From: an uncultured Bacteroidales bacterium
Lineage (GTDB): Bacteria; Bacteroidota; Bacteroidia; Bacteroidales; FEN-979
DNA: 55,755 bases
Assembly: GCA_903845055.1 (NCBI GenBank)
Contig: CAIMWF010000085.1
Coordinates: forward strand, 1 to 55,755
Reading direction: 5' to 3'
Both the position numbers and the translations under genes were made by a program. Positions 9,522 through 18,059 of this stretch are shown here, in pieces. Under the pieces are notes generated by a model that made no database searches, was not told the origin of the DNA, and saw only the letters and a program-made list of their open reading frames with translations. How positions within the stretch are numbered: position 1 is the stretch's first letter; every line of letters starts with the position of its first letter.

Positions 9522-9938
9522 ATGCTCACACAAAAAAGATTAAACGATCTCACTCGTTCCATTATCGGGGCGGCAATTGAGGTTCACAGGGAACTTGGGC
9601 CGGGGCTGCTTGAAAGTGTTTACGAAAAATGTATGCGATATCTTCTCATCGAAAAAGGGTTAATAATGGCTGCTCAACAAAAGGTTCCGATCATTTTCAG
9701 GGGATTGTACCTAAATACAGATCTTCGTCTGGATTTACTTGTAGAAGATTGCATTATTCTCAAAATAAAAGCAGTTGACTACCTGCTGCCAGTTCACCTG
9801 GCTCAAATGCTTACCTATCTCAAACTGCTTCAGAAACCAAAAGGCATCATTATAAACTTTAACTGTACGAATATTTTCAAAGAGGGTCAAAAAACAATGG
9901 TCACAGATCTTTATACCCGCTTGCCGAATGGCTACTAA
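9522..9938 (+). CDS. GxxExxY family protein (PD-(D/E)XK nuclease-like)
   Basis: A 138-residue protein with the family's usual length and signature, GPGLLESVYEKC (G-x-x-E-x-x-Y), near residues 27-38, followed by the nuclease-like strands DLRLDLLVEDCIILKIKAVD. Most relatives, as I recall the family, have an acidic residue two before the lysine in the second strand (E-L-K); here it reads K-I-K, so one metal-binding acid appears missing and activity may be lost. The conserved tail HLAQMLTYLKL is present. The cellular role of this family is not established. It stands alone on the plus strand between two minus-strand genes and is bracketed by inverted repeats, which suggests a mobile or self-contained cassette. 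Confidence 0.88.
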   Translation: MLTQKRLNDLTRSIIGAAIEVHRELGPGLLESVYEKCMRYLLIEKGLIMAAQQKVPIIFRGLYLNTDLRLDLLVEDCIILKIKAVDYLLPVHLAQMLTYLKLLQKPKGIIINFNCTNIFKEGQKTMVTDLYTRLPNGY

Positions 9939-9944
9939 TGTGTT

Positions 9945-9974
9945 CCTATTGTGCCTGTTGAGCCTATTGTGGTA
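9945..9974 (+). repeat. Right flank of the GxxExxY cassette (inverted repeat partner)
   Basis: CCTATTGTG occurs twice (9945-9953 and 9963-9971), and GCCTATTGTGGTA (9962-9974) is the perfect inverse of 9470-9482. Outward of both arms the sequence is A/T-rich. The repeat begins 6 bases after the gene's stop codon. Confidence 0.75.
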
Positions 9975-10043
9975 TATTTTTAAACCTGTATACCTCTATG
10001 TTGATTTACCTGGAACATCACGCAACGGGGGGCAACAACCGTC

Positions 10044-12437
10044 TTAATAATTCAACACCATCTCACTTGCAGAAACCGGTATCTCAACCATCCGCTCAGT
10101 ATTTGACCGGAGCTTCAATGCATAATCCCTGTCGCCCGAGCGAAGGCTCATGATCTCTCCGAAAGAATGGAGCACAAGCCTGAAGGAGGTGAATTTTGAC
10201 ACAAAACTTCCTTCCGGTTTCGAAAAGGCAATGGTTTTATGAACCGGATCAAAGGTTATGGTACGATTCAGGCACTGCCCGTTTTCAAACTGGTAGGTGA
10301 GTCCGTCATCCTCATAATATTTGAATGTATTGGGCTTGTCCCCGTTGTAAATGTTGATTTCAAGGGTGGGGGAGGGCTTCTGATCGGTGAACTGGACATC
10401 CGACTGCATCGGGATGATCCCCGAAGCTTTGACAAACACCGGGAGGTCGTTCAAAGGCGCGTCAACCGTTACCTCGGCATTCCCTTTATAGGGTTCCCCG
10501 GAACTGAACCTGTACCACATCCCTTCGGGCAGGTATACCTTTGCAGCAAGCTGGTTGCACGACACGGGGATTACCAGCAGGTTATCGCCGAACATGTATT
10601 CATTCTGGTATGCCCACCAGTAAATCTTTTCATCATAGGTGTAGTTGATTGAAAGGCTGCGCGCGACAGGGAGTCCGCTTAACGTGGATTCATGAAACGC
10701 GGAATAAATGTACGGAAGGAGCCTGTAACGCTGTACAATCATCTCCCTGACCATTCGTTCCACGTTCAGGCCGAAGGCCCAGGGTTCCTTGCTTTTCGTA
10801 TCCCATGCAGAGTGATTCCTGTAGAACGGGGTATAGACACCCAGTGACATCCAGCGGGTAAACAACTGTTCCGTTGGATTCCCCATAAAACCGCCAACAT
10901 CGGGACCTGTGAAAGAAACGCCCGACAACCCGAGACCTGTGACCATTCGTGCCGAAAGCAGCATATGTTCATCGGTGGCGTCGTTGTCGCCCGTCCAGAC
11001 AGCCGAAAAGCGCTGAATCCCGGCATACCCGGCACGTGTCAGTACGAAGGGGCGCCTCCCTTTCAGGAGCTCGCGGGTACCTTCGTAGGTTGCCCGCGAC
11101 ATCTCGAGCCCGTAAATATTGTGGGCCTTCGTGATGGGTGCCTTTTGACCGTCAAAATCAAACTGGACGATGTTGGGGATGCTTTGTCCCCATGCACTCG
11201 GTTCGTTCATGTCGTTCCAGAACCCTTCAACCCCGGGTTCGGAAAGGCGGTTGAAAGAGGCACCCCACCATTTCCTGACGGCCTCTTTCGTAAAATCAGG
11301 AAAATGACATCTTCCGGGCCATACGCTGCCGGTATAATCGCTGCCATCGGGATATTTTGCGAAATAATTGTTCGCAACACCTTCATTGTATGCAAAATAA
11401 TCTTTATCGATTTTGATTCCCGGGTCGACGATGGTGACCAGGTGAAATCCCATTTCATTCAGTTTGCCGGTCATCGCCTTTGGCTGGGGAAATTTCTCCT
11501 TATCCCATGTGAATATTTTGTACTTGTCCATGTAATCGATGTCGAGGTAGATCACATCGCATGGGATCTTCTTGTCGCGGAATTTCCGGGCAATGCTCAT
11601 AACCTCCGATTCCGGGAAATAGCTCCAGCGGCACTGCTGGTAACCCAGGCTCCAGATGGGTGGCAATGGCATCCGGCCGGTGAGCCAGGTGTAATCGCGG
11701 ATGATCCCGGCAACGGTGGAAGCACCAAAAAAGTAATAGTTCATCTCCCCGTCTGCGGCCGAAAATGAGGAGAAGGCTTCATCGGTCGAGGCGCCGAAAT
11801 TAAATTTTGTTCTGTATGAATTGTCAAGAAAAAGGCCATAGGTAAGATGACCGTGGATACCGATGAAGAAGGGAATGCTCTGGTACAGGGGATCTAGGTT
11901 GGTGGCATACGCGGGCACATCGGAATTCCAGTTTTCGAAAGAGTTTCCGCGTTTATCGAAATTCCCGGTCTTTTCACCCAGTCCAAGGAATTTCTCACCA
12001 GCAAACAGTTTCCGGTAAGTGGTAACTTCTGTTCCCAGCCATGATACGGGCATCCCGGGCTGGTCAACCGAGATCAGCTCTCCTTTCAGTGTTTTAAAGG
12101 CAACCCTGAATGGAGTCCTGAAAACAACCAGGTTCAGCGAGTCGGTTGCGAACAGCAGCGAATCCCTGTTTTCGGAAAGCTGTCTCAAGATCCCGGCAGG
12201 TGACTGGATCACGGCATACGACTGGTCCTTCCCGGGTTCCCCGCGGGTGATCCGGATACGGATGACGGCAGGAGCGTAGGCCTCGATGGTGGCAATACTG
12301 TTCCCGTTGCCGAATGAATAACCGTGCAGGGTTTTCCTGACGGTTTTTACATCTCCTGAAAATTCGACCGGTTTGGTTTGACCATGGAGAAGGAATGGGA
12401 CCACAACGAGCAGCGGCAGGATGATTTTTTTGATCAT
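10044..12437 (-). CDS. Glycoside hydrolase family 31 (alpha-glucosidase / alpha-xylosidase type)
   Basis: A 797-residue exported enzyme with signal peptide MIKKIILPLLVVVPFLLHGQ. An N-terminal beta-sandwich (about 25-240) precedes the (beta/alpha)8 barrel with the GH31 landmarks: DVIYLDIDYMD, GFWNDMNEPSAW carrying the nucleophile Asp409, and AVWTGDNDATDEHM with the probable acid/base Asp484. C-terminal beta domains follow (about 600-797). The family retains configuration and removes alpha-linked glucose or xylose. WNDMNEPS is typical of alpha-glucosidases, but the exact substrate cannot be read. It lies 84 bases downstream of the glycyl radical enzyme on the same strand and could be co-transcribed with it, although no functional link is obvious. 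Confidence 0.92.
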   Translation of the reverse strand: MIKKIILPLLVVVPFLLHGQTKPVEFSGDVKTVRKTLHGYSFGNGNSIATIEAYAPAVIRIRITRGEPGKDQSYAVIQSPAGILRQLSENRDSLLFATDSLNLVVFRTPFRVAFKTLKGELISVDQPGMPVSWLGTEVTTYRKLFAGEKFLGLGEKTGNFDKRGNSFENWNSDVPAYATNLDPLYQSIPFFIGIHGHLTYGLFLDNSYRTKFNFGASTDEAFSSFSAADGEMNYYFFGASTVAGIIRDYTWLTGRMPLPPIWSLGYQQCRWSYFPESEVMSIARKFRDKKIPCDVIYLDIDYMDKYKIFTWDKEKFPQPKAMTGKLNEMGFHLVTIVDPGIKIDKDYFAYNEGVANNYFAKYPDGSDYTGSVWPGRCHFPDFTKEAVRKWWGASFNRLSEPGVEGFWNDMNEPSAWGQSIPNIVQFDFDGQKAPITKAHNIYGLEMSRATYEGTRELLKGRRPFVLTRAGYAGIQRFSAVWTGDNDATDEHMLLSARMVTGLGLSGVSFTGPDVGGFMGNPTEQLFTRWMSLGVYTPFYRNHSAWDTKSKEPWAFGLNVERMVREMIVQRYRLLPYIYSAFHESTLSGLPVARSLSINYTYDEKIYWWAYQNEYMFGDNLLVIPVSCNQLAAKVYLPEGMWYRFSSGEPYKGNAEVTVDAPLNDLPVFVKASGIIPMQSDVQFTDQKPSPTLEINIYNGDKPNTFKYYEDDGLTYQFENGQCLNRTITFDPVHKTIAFSKPEGSFVSKFTSFRLVLHSFGEIMSLRSGDRDYALKLRSNTERMVEIPVSASEMVLNY

Positions 12438-12521
12438 GGGAATTGGTTTTAAGCGTTTTCCAAAACAAAAACGAACATGCAGGTTAATTTCAAAAATGTA
12501 ATGAACAGGAAGAAAATGTCC

Positions 12522-14885
12522 TCAGATACTCCCCTGTTCCGTCCTGTGAATGATCTCATTCTGAAGATCTTCTCCCAGGTCATTGAAATAATCGGAATAA
12601 CCGGCTACGCGAACGATCAGGTCGCGGTATTTTTCGGGATGTTTCTGCGCGTCGCGGAGGGTGTCGGCCGATACCACGTTGAACTGTATGTGGTGACCGT
12701 CCATCTTGAAATAACCCCGGATTAATGCGGTAACCTTTCGGATGCTTTCGTCGTCCCTGAAAAACCCCGGGGAGAACTTCTGGTTCAGAAGGGTCCCGCC
12801 GGTTCGGATGTGGTCGATCTTTGATGCTGATTTCAACACTGCCGTGGGGCCTTTTATATCGGCACCCTGAACCGGGGAAATCCCTTCTGAAAGCGGTTCC
12901 TTTGCTAGCCTCCCGTCGGGGAGCGCGTCGATCACGCTGCCGAAGTAAACGTGGCAGGTGGTTGGCAACAGGTTGATCCGGTGAAATCCGCCAAGGGCAT
13001 TGGGCCGGCCGTTTATACAATCGTAATAAAGTTCAAAAACGGCTTTAGCCTGGTCATCGGCATAATCATCGTCATTGCCGTATTTCGGGGTATCATGGAT
13101 CAGGGAGGCCCTGAATTCCGCGAAATCCTCAAAATTCTTCGAGAGCGCGTTCATCATCCCGCTCATGGAGATGGTTTTCCTGTCATACACATGGTACCTG
13201 ATCGCGGTTAGCGCGTCGGTCATGGTACCCAGCCCGACCCCCTGGATATAGGTGGTGTTGTACCTGGCACCACCTGCGTTGTAATCCATCCCGGAAGCGA
13301 TGCAATCATCGATGATCAGCGAAAGGAAGGGAACAGGCAGGTATTGCGCGAAAACCTGGGCGATGATGTTGTTGCCCCTGATTTTTATATCGGTAAAATG
13401 CTTTAACTGGACACCGAAGGCTGTTATCAGCTCTTCAAAGGTCCCGAACCGGCATGGGTCGCCCGTCTGCAGGCCAATCAGCCTGCCGGTGCGGGGGTCG
13501 GTGCCGTTGTGGAGTGTGATCTCGAGCACTTTCGGGATGTTGAAATAGCCGCTCAGGATGTAGGCCTCGGTTCCGAAAGCGCCCGACTCGACACACCCGC
13601 TGGCGCCGCCGTTGCGGGCGTCGGTAATCTCTTTTCCCTGTCTCACCAGTTCCTGGATGATGGCATCGGTATTGAAATAGGAGGGCTGGCCAAAGCCGGT
13701 CTTGGTGATCTGCAGCGTGCGGTGGATCAGGCTGTCGGGGTTCTTTTTGCTGACCTGCACCATGGAACTGGGCTGCAGGAGCCGCATCTCTTCAATCACA
13801 TCAAGCAGGATGAAGGTCATCTCGTTTACGGCATCGGAACCGTCGGATTTAACGCCGCCAAGGTTGATGAGGGAGAAATCGGTGTAGGTGTTGCTTTCCT
13901 GCGCCGTAACCCCGACTTTGGGCGGGGCCGGATGGTTGTTGAACTTGATCCAGAAGCATTCGAGAAGTTCGACGGCCTTCTCTTTGGTGAGGGTGCCGGC
14001 TTCGGTCTCTTTCTTGTAAAAAGGATACAGGTGCTGGTCGAGCCTGCCGGGATTGAATGAGTCCCATGGATTGAGTTCGGTGATCACGCACAAATGTACA
14101 AACCAGTAATACTGCAGGGCTTCATGGAAGGTTTGGGGAGCGTGGGCCGGCACCCTCCGGCAGATGGAGGCCAGCTCTTTCAGTTCGCAACGGGAAACTG
14201 CTGACGGGTGACCGGTGGCGATCAACTCAAGTTTCTCCGCATAACGGCTGGCATAACCGATCACCGCCTCCGCAGCGATTTCCATGGCTTTCAGTTCTTC
14301 GTCCTTTGCCAGTCCCTGCGGGTCGTTCAGCCAGTCGATGACCTTTCTTGATTCCCTGATTTCTGCAATGAGGTCCAACATCCCTTTCCGGTAGATCTTA
14401 TCCCCGGCTACGGTATGCCCCGGGCCGCGCTGTTCCTGGAATTCCGTAAAGATCCCGGCCCGGTATGCCTCCATCCATTCGGGAGGGAGTGTGCGCATGA
14501 TGCGGTCGCGGTTTGAACGGCCGCGCCAGAAAGGGATGATCGTTTCCTCGTAGTTTTTCCGGGTTGCTGCATCCACATTGAAGGAAACCTTTTTCCGGTT
14601 GTCAAGAATGTCCAGGTCTTCAAGCGTATGGACACATATTTCAGGGTATGTTGGGCATGCCTTGGGAGCAGGACCGCGCTCGCCAACGATTAACTCCCCA
14701 TCATTGTAACAGAGTTCCTTGTTTGTCAGAATATGGTCCAGGGTCATGGCGCGCATTACCGGAACCGATACTTCACGTTCAATCCCCGAACTGTAAAACC
14801 CGGTAACCAGCAGGGCCCGTTCGTCCGAAATCCGGTTTACTGAACTCAGGCTTGCTTCGCGGAGAATTTTAATGCGGTCTGTCAT
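12522..14885 (-). CDS. hypD: Glycyl radical enzyme, probably trans-4-hydroxy-L-proline dehydratase (HypD-like)
   Basis: A 787-residue pyruvate formate-lyase-family protein. It has the GRE dehydratase active-site motif GCVES (thiyl Cys431, base Glu433) and the C-terminal glycyl-radical loop RVAGYS (Gly762). The overall pattern (GELIVGERG, YPEICVHTLEDL, QRGPGHTVAGD, GCVESGAFGTEAY, LPTTCHVYFG, KTGGTLLNQ-like RTGGTLLNQ) fits the HypD clade better, from memory, than PflB, choline lyase or glycerol dehydratase. HypD removes water from trans-4-hydroxy-L-proline to give pyrroline-5-carboxylate, which proline reductase-type enzymes (ProC, not in this window) convert to proline. It is oxygen-sensitive and cytoplasmic. 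Its activase is encoded 0.9 kb away on the same strand but separated by an opposite-strand gene. A -7 box lies at 14929-14936. The subfamily call is less certain than the GRE call. Confidence 0.7.
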   Translation of the reverse strand: MTDRIKILREASLSSVNRISDERALLVTGFYSSGIEREVSVPVMRAMTLDHILTNKELCYNDGELIVGERGPAPKACPTYPEICVHTLEDLDILDNRKKVSFNVDAATRKNYEETIIPFWRGRSNRDRIMRTLPPEWMEAYRAGIFTEFQEQRGPGHTVAGDKIYRKGMLDLIAEIRESRKVIDWLNDPQGLAKDEELKAMEIAAEAVIGYASRYAEKLELIATGHPSAVSRCELKELASICRRVPAHAPQTFHEALQYYWFVHLCVITELNPWDSFNPGRLDQHLYPFYKKETEAGTLTKEKAVELLECFWIKFNNHPAPPKVGVTAQESNTYTDFSLINLGGVKSDGSDAVNEMTFILLDVIEEMRLLQPSSMVQVSKKNPDSLIHRTLQITKTGFGQPSYFNTDAIIQELVRQGKEITDARNGGASGCVESGAFGTEAYILSGYFNIPKVLEITLHNGTDPRTGRLIGLQTGDPCRFGTFEELITAFGVQLKHFTDIKIRGNNIIAQVFAQYLPVPFLSLIIDDCIASGMDYNAGGARYNTTYIQGVGLGTMTDALTAIRYHVYDRKTISMSGMMNALSKNFEDFAEFRASLIHDTPKYGNDDDYADDQAKAVFELYYDCINGRPNALGGFHRINLLPTTCHVYFGSVIDALPDGRLAKEPLSEGISPVQGADIKGPTAVLKSASKIDHIRTGGTLLNQKFSPGFFRDDESIRKVTALIRGYFKMDGHHIQFNVVSADTLRDAQKHPEKYRDLIVRVAGYSDYFNDLGEDLQNEIIHRTEQGSI

Positions 14886-14928
14886 AGGATCTGGTTTGGA
14901 GCCGGAGGCCGGGATTTGTACTTAACTG

Positions 14929-14936
14929 CAAAATTA
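14929..14936 (-). promoter_or_regulatory. -7 box (TAATTTTG) for the glycyl radical enzyme
   Basis: A perfect TAnnTTTG on the minus strand, 44 bases upstream of the ATG at 14885. It forms a divergent promoter region with the plus-strand box at 15025. Confidence 0.5.
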
Positions 14937-15024
14937 CCACAACTTTATTCAAATACCAATTCTAAGGTGACCGGGTGATACAGGATTTTGACCAAGAGTA
15001 CCCGTCGCTGTGTGCAATTTGTCA

Positions 15025-15032
15025 TAAATTTG
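15025..15032 (+). promoter_or_regulatory. -7 box (TAAATTTG) for the outer-membrane barrel
   Basis: A perfect TAnnTTTG followed by GCA, 31 bases upstream of the ATG at 15063. No consensus TTTG is seen at -33. Confidence 0.5.
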
Positions 15033-15062
15033 CATCGAATAACAAATTGAAACAGCATTTCC

Positions 15063-15734
15063 ATGAAAAAAATCTGTCTTGCCCTCTTCCTGGTATTCCC
15101 TTATGCTCAGGTGTTCTCACAGAATTCGATCAGTATCGATGCCGGGTACCTGAGAAGCCATACCAATGTTTCAGAGTATCTCAGGACGGGGCGATCATCG
15201 AACCTGATGGATTCTGTAAAGATATACCCGGATGTCAATTCATTCCAGGCGGATTTTCATGCCGATTTCGATCTGGGAAAGCGGTTTTATTTTTCAACAG
15301 GGTTCCATTATGCCCGAAAAGGCCTGGCTGAAGTAGATCATGCCGATACCGTTGCCACCTTTTTTGTGCATCCCATCCAGCACTATGTTGGTTTATCCTT
15401 CCTGGTTGGCTACCGTTACCAGTTCAAGCATTCCAGGTTCGGATTGTTGGGAGCAACGGGTCCGCAGGTTGATTTTGCCGTTGGTAAACCAAACAACGGG
15501 GCCCTTTATTCCGGGACTTACCAGCAATTCTTCATGCCATTTTCACGTTTCAACGAAGTGGATCTCTCCTGGACCGTGGAAGCAGGGCCAACCTTCAGGC
15601 TCGGACCGGGCGATGCTGCCCTGAAATTATGCTATAAATACGGTTTGAGTGATGTGCTTGAGGATGCATTTATCATCGGAAGAAGCTCATCCTTCGGAAT
15701 TACGCTTGGATATTCGATCAGATTGACAAAGTAA
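15063..15734 (+). CDS. Outer-membrane beta-barrel protein (porin-family-like), 223 aa
   Basis: It begins with a signal peptide ending VFSQ, followed by alternating amphipathic strands (RFYFSTGFHYARKG, YVGLSFLVGYRYQF, GITLGYSIRLTK). The protein ends in a short strand, as is typical of small Bacteroidota beta-barrels annotated as outer membrane beta-barrel or PorT-like proteins. No ligand or pore specificity can be read. It sits on the opposite strand between the glycyl radical enzyme and its activase, 17 bases from the activase stop in convergent orientation, and so splits a pair that is usually adjacent. Confidence 0.7.
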   Translation: MKKICLALFLVFPYAQVFSQNSISIDAGYLRSHTNVSEYLRTGRSSNLMDSVKIYPDVNSFQADFHADFDLGKRFYFSTGFHYARKGLAEVDHADTVATFFVHPIQHYVGLSFLVGYRYQFKHSRFGLLGATGPQVDFAVGKPNNGALYSGTYQQFFMPFSRFNEVDLSWTVEAGPTFRLGPGDAALKLCYKYGLSDVLEDAFIIGRSSSFGITLGYSIRLTK

Positions 15735-15751
15735 TCAACCCACGCCGGGAT

Positions 15752-16591
15752 TCAGCTCCCGATTGTCACATCAAGGCCAAGAGCCTCGAATTCCATTTTC
15801 AGGGGAGCCAGTTCCTCCGGTTTAAGGTCGGGAAGTTGCGCCAGGGGATTTTCTTTAGAGAACCGGCGGTATTTTTCCCTTGCCATACCATGATAGGGCA
15901 GGAGGCTTATTTTTAAGGCAGCCTTACGGGGATCAGCGGCAATAAAGGATTTCAGAAGGCCAATATTTTCTGTTGTATCGGTGATCCCCGGAATCACAGG
16001 GAATCGCAGGCAGATATTTTTGCCCTCCTTTACCAGGTATTCCAGGTTTTCATGAATGGGCATGTTCGATACACCGGTATATCTGATGTGCGACATTTCA
16101 TCCATGAGTTTGAGGTCGAACAGTACCAGGTCGGCAAATCGCGCCACCTGCTCCATGGCCTGCCGCGAAGCGTAACCTGAAGTGTCGAGCGTGGTATGGA
16201 TGCCCCGCAACCGGCAGGCCTTCATCAGTTCACCCAAAAAAAGCTCCTGCATCAATGGTTCGCCGCCCGAAAAGGTGACCCCGCCCCCCGATTCATCATA
16301 AAAGATGCGGTCCCTTTCAATCTCGGCCATGACCTCCAGGGGGGTCATCCACCTGCCGGTGGCCTCATTGTGACTGAACGTTTGGCCGTCAAGTGTGATG
16401 TGCTTAACCGAATGTTCGATCTGGTGGTCGCGGCTTTCAGGATTGTGGCACCACAAGCAGTTCAGCGGGCAGCCCTTGAAAAAGACTGTTGTCCGGATCC
16501 CCGGTCCGTCGTGGACACAGAACCGCCTGATATCGAAAATCAACCCCTTCGCCATCTCCCGCTCTTTCCTGACAGTTTCTTCCCTAATCAA
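15752..16591 (-). CDS. Glycyl radical enzyme activating enzyme (radical SAM), lacking the ferredoxin-like insert
   Basis: The radical-SAM motif C-x3-C-x2-C (GCPLNCLWCHNPES, Cys41/45/48) binds the 4Fe-4S cluster that cleaves SAM to install the glycyl radical on the partner enzyme. The SAM-binding FSGGEPL and the DTSGYAS strand are present. Many GRE activases carry a two-cluster ferredoxin insert of about 50-60 residues directly after the CHNPES motif; here that interval (about residues 53-85) is short and has no cysteines, so no auxiliary clusters are expected. The gene starts inside the end of the M64 peptidase gene (8-base overlap) or, if the ATG at 16555 is used (Met13, right before GLIFDIRRF), 28 bases after it. 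Either way it is co-transcribed with the peptidase. The partner is inferred to be the HypD-like enzyme nearby. Confidence 0.88.
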   Translation of the reverse strand: MIREETVRKEREMAKGLIFDIRRFCVHDGPGIRTTVFFKGCPLNCLWCHNPESRDHQIEHSVKHITLDGQTFSHNEATGRWMTPLEVMAEIERDRIFYDESGGGVTFSGGEPLMQELFLGELMKACRLRGIHTTLDTSGYASRQAMEQVARFADLVLFDLKLMDEMSHIRYTGVSNMPIHENLEYLVKEGKNICLRFPVIPGITDTTENIGLLKSFIAADPRKAALKISLLPYHGMAREKYRRFSKENPLAQLPDLKPEELAPLKMEFEALGLDVTIGS

Positions 16592-17945
16592 TTTTCTCCT
16601 CGCAATAAAACCTGATCATTCTCGAAATCGCATCCGTACAAACAGGACAAAAGCCCGGGGCTTCATTGGTTTTCATACGGCAGTCCATCACAGGGCTGAA
16701 GATTCCCTTTGCAACATAACCTCCACCTTCAAACATGCCGGTATTATTTTTGAATTTCTCGCTGCGGGGGGTGGGTAAGGGTGTTCCGGGGGTAACCAGT
16801 TTCTGCCATTTTGAGGAAAAATTGACATTGGTGGTGATGTTGGGCTCCCAGGGTTCAAATTTCAGGTTGTAAAAATCGCTGTAGGTCACTTCGGAGGTGT
16901 AATACTCATCTGCAAGTCCAGCAAATTCATGACCGAATTCGTGGAGGGCAACAATCTGCGAAAGCTGGTGATCGACCGTTCCCTCGCCGTAATGGTTATA
17001 GAAACCCCCGCCACCGTATCGGGTGCTGTTGACCAGAACAAAAATGACATCATAGGGCACATTGGCGGCGATATCGTAAACAGCTTTGGTATCGAAAGTG
17101 GTAAGGTAGCGATCCATGTCGAAGGTGTAAAAGCTGCTGTGGACGCTGGTATTAACGAAAACATCCTTTCCAGGGATGGTGATTCCCGATTCGTCGGAGG
17201 GCGATTCAACGGCATAGAAGTTAAAGGAGGAGGCATGACCGGCATAAGGTTCGGACGACATGAAGTAATCCATCATGCGTTTCGCATCCTTTCGAAACTT
17301 GTCCATCTCCGTCGCTGTATATCCTTCGGCCAGGAATGCAATGTCGACATGGTTGGAGGGATCGCCCGAATCCTTAATTTTCGAGAATTTGTAAGGATGC
17401 ACCGATTCACGGTTGATGAAATAATCAACCGGATTGATGAACCTTTCAAAAAGCACTTCGAACTGGTTGGTGTTGTATGATCTTTTTTCAATTACAAACC
17501 TGACAGTGGACTTCGGAAAGGGCATCACTGCCGTCATGGGAAATGCCCTTTTCATTTTTTTTGCCTCGGGCGTTCCTTTCCATTCCTGGAACAGGGTGCT
17601 GAACCCGCGAGAAAAGATCATTTTCCTGGATGCTGAATCATACAGGCTGTAACGATAGGTGCCAAAACCAAACGGGTCGACCAGGTTTTTCTGTGGCCCG
17701 CCCCAGCGCGGCTCCTCTTTCATCTGGCTGAAAAAGACGGTTTCAGATCCGGCATCTCCCGAAAGGAAATAATCGATCCTCAGGGTCTTCGATTCAAAAA
17801 CCACATCATACGGCAGGGGTTCCTCTGCGATCGGAACTGCGGCAATTGCGGCGGTCAGGTCGGCCTGCGCATGAACGGGTGAAGGGAAACAGAGCACACC
17901 TATGGTCAACAGTGCCATCCCGGTTTTACAGATATTCATATGCAT
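16584..17945 (-). CDS. Peptidase family M64 (IgA-peptidase-like) metalloprotease
   Basis: A 453-residue exported protein with a signal peptide (ends PVHAQ). An N-terminal beta-domain (about 45-175) matches the M64 N-terminal region, and the catalytic domain has the zinc motif HEFGH (335-339) in the context LHEFGHEFAGLADEYY, where Asp346 is a candidate third ligand. DIAFLAEGYTATEMDKFRKD is another family landmark. Although the family is named for an IgA protease, Bacteroidota homologues occur in non-host species and the substrate here is unknown. The gene leads a short operon with the radical-SAM activase. A -7 box is at 17980-17987. Confidence 0.88.
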   Translation of the reverse strand: MHMNICKTGMALLTIGVLCFPSPVHAQADLTAAIAAVPIAEEPLPYDVVFESKTLRIDYFLSGDAGSETVFFSQMKEEPRWGGPQKNLVDPFGFGTYRYSLYDSASRKMIFSRGFSTLFQEWKGTPEAKKMKRAFPMTAVMPFPKSTVRFVIEKRSYNTNQFEVLFERFINPVDYFINRESVHPYKFSKIKDSGDPSNHVDIAFLAEGYTATEMDKFRKDAKRMMDYFMSSEPYAGHASSFNFYAVESPSDESGITIPGKDVFVNTSVHSSFYTFDMDRYLTTFDTKAVYDIAANVPYDVIFVLVNSTRYGGGGFYNHYGEGTVDHQLSQIVALHEFGHEFAGLADEYYTSEVTYSDFYNLKFEPWEPNITTNVNFSSKWQKLVTPGTPLPTPRSEKFKNNTGMFEGGGYVAKGIFSPVMDCRMKTNEAPGFCPVCTDAISRMIRFYCEEKID

Positions 17946-17979
17946 TATTTTAGGTATTGAAATGGAGTTCTTTAGTGGT

Positions 17980-17987
17980 CAAAATTA
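17980..17987 (-). promoter_or_regulatory. -7 box (TAATTTTG) for the M64-activase operon
   Basis: A perfect TAnnTTTG on the minus strand, 35 bases upstream of the ATG at 17945. It is the same octamer as the glycyl radical enzyme's own box. Confidence 0.5.
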
Positions 17988-18059
17988 AGCAATTCACCTG
18001 AAAGGGTGTAAATTTATCAACATTAAGTCACACCTGGATGGCTTTCGGGTTGGGTTTCT

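Noticed and set aside
10965-11768. Plus-strand open frame (267 aa) opposite the GH31 gene
   Set aside because: Antisense shadow of the GH31 barrel region.
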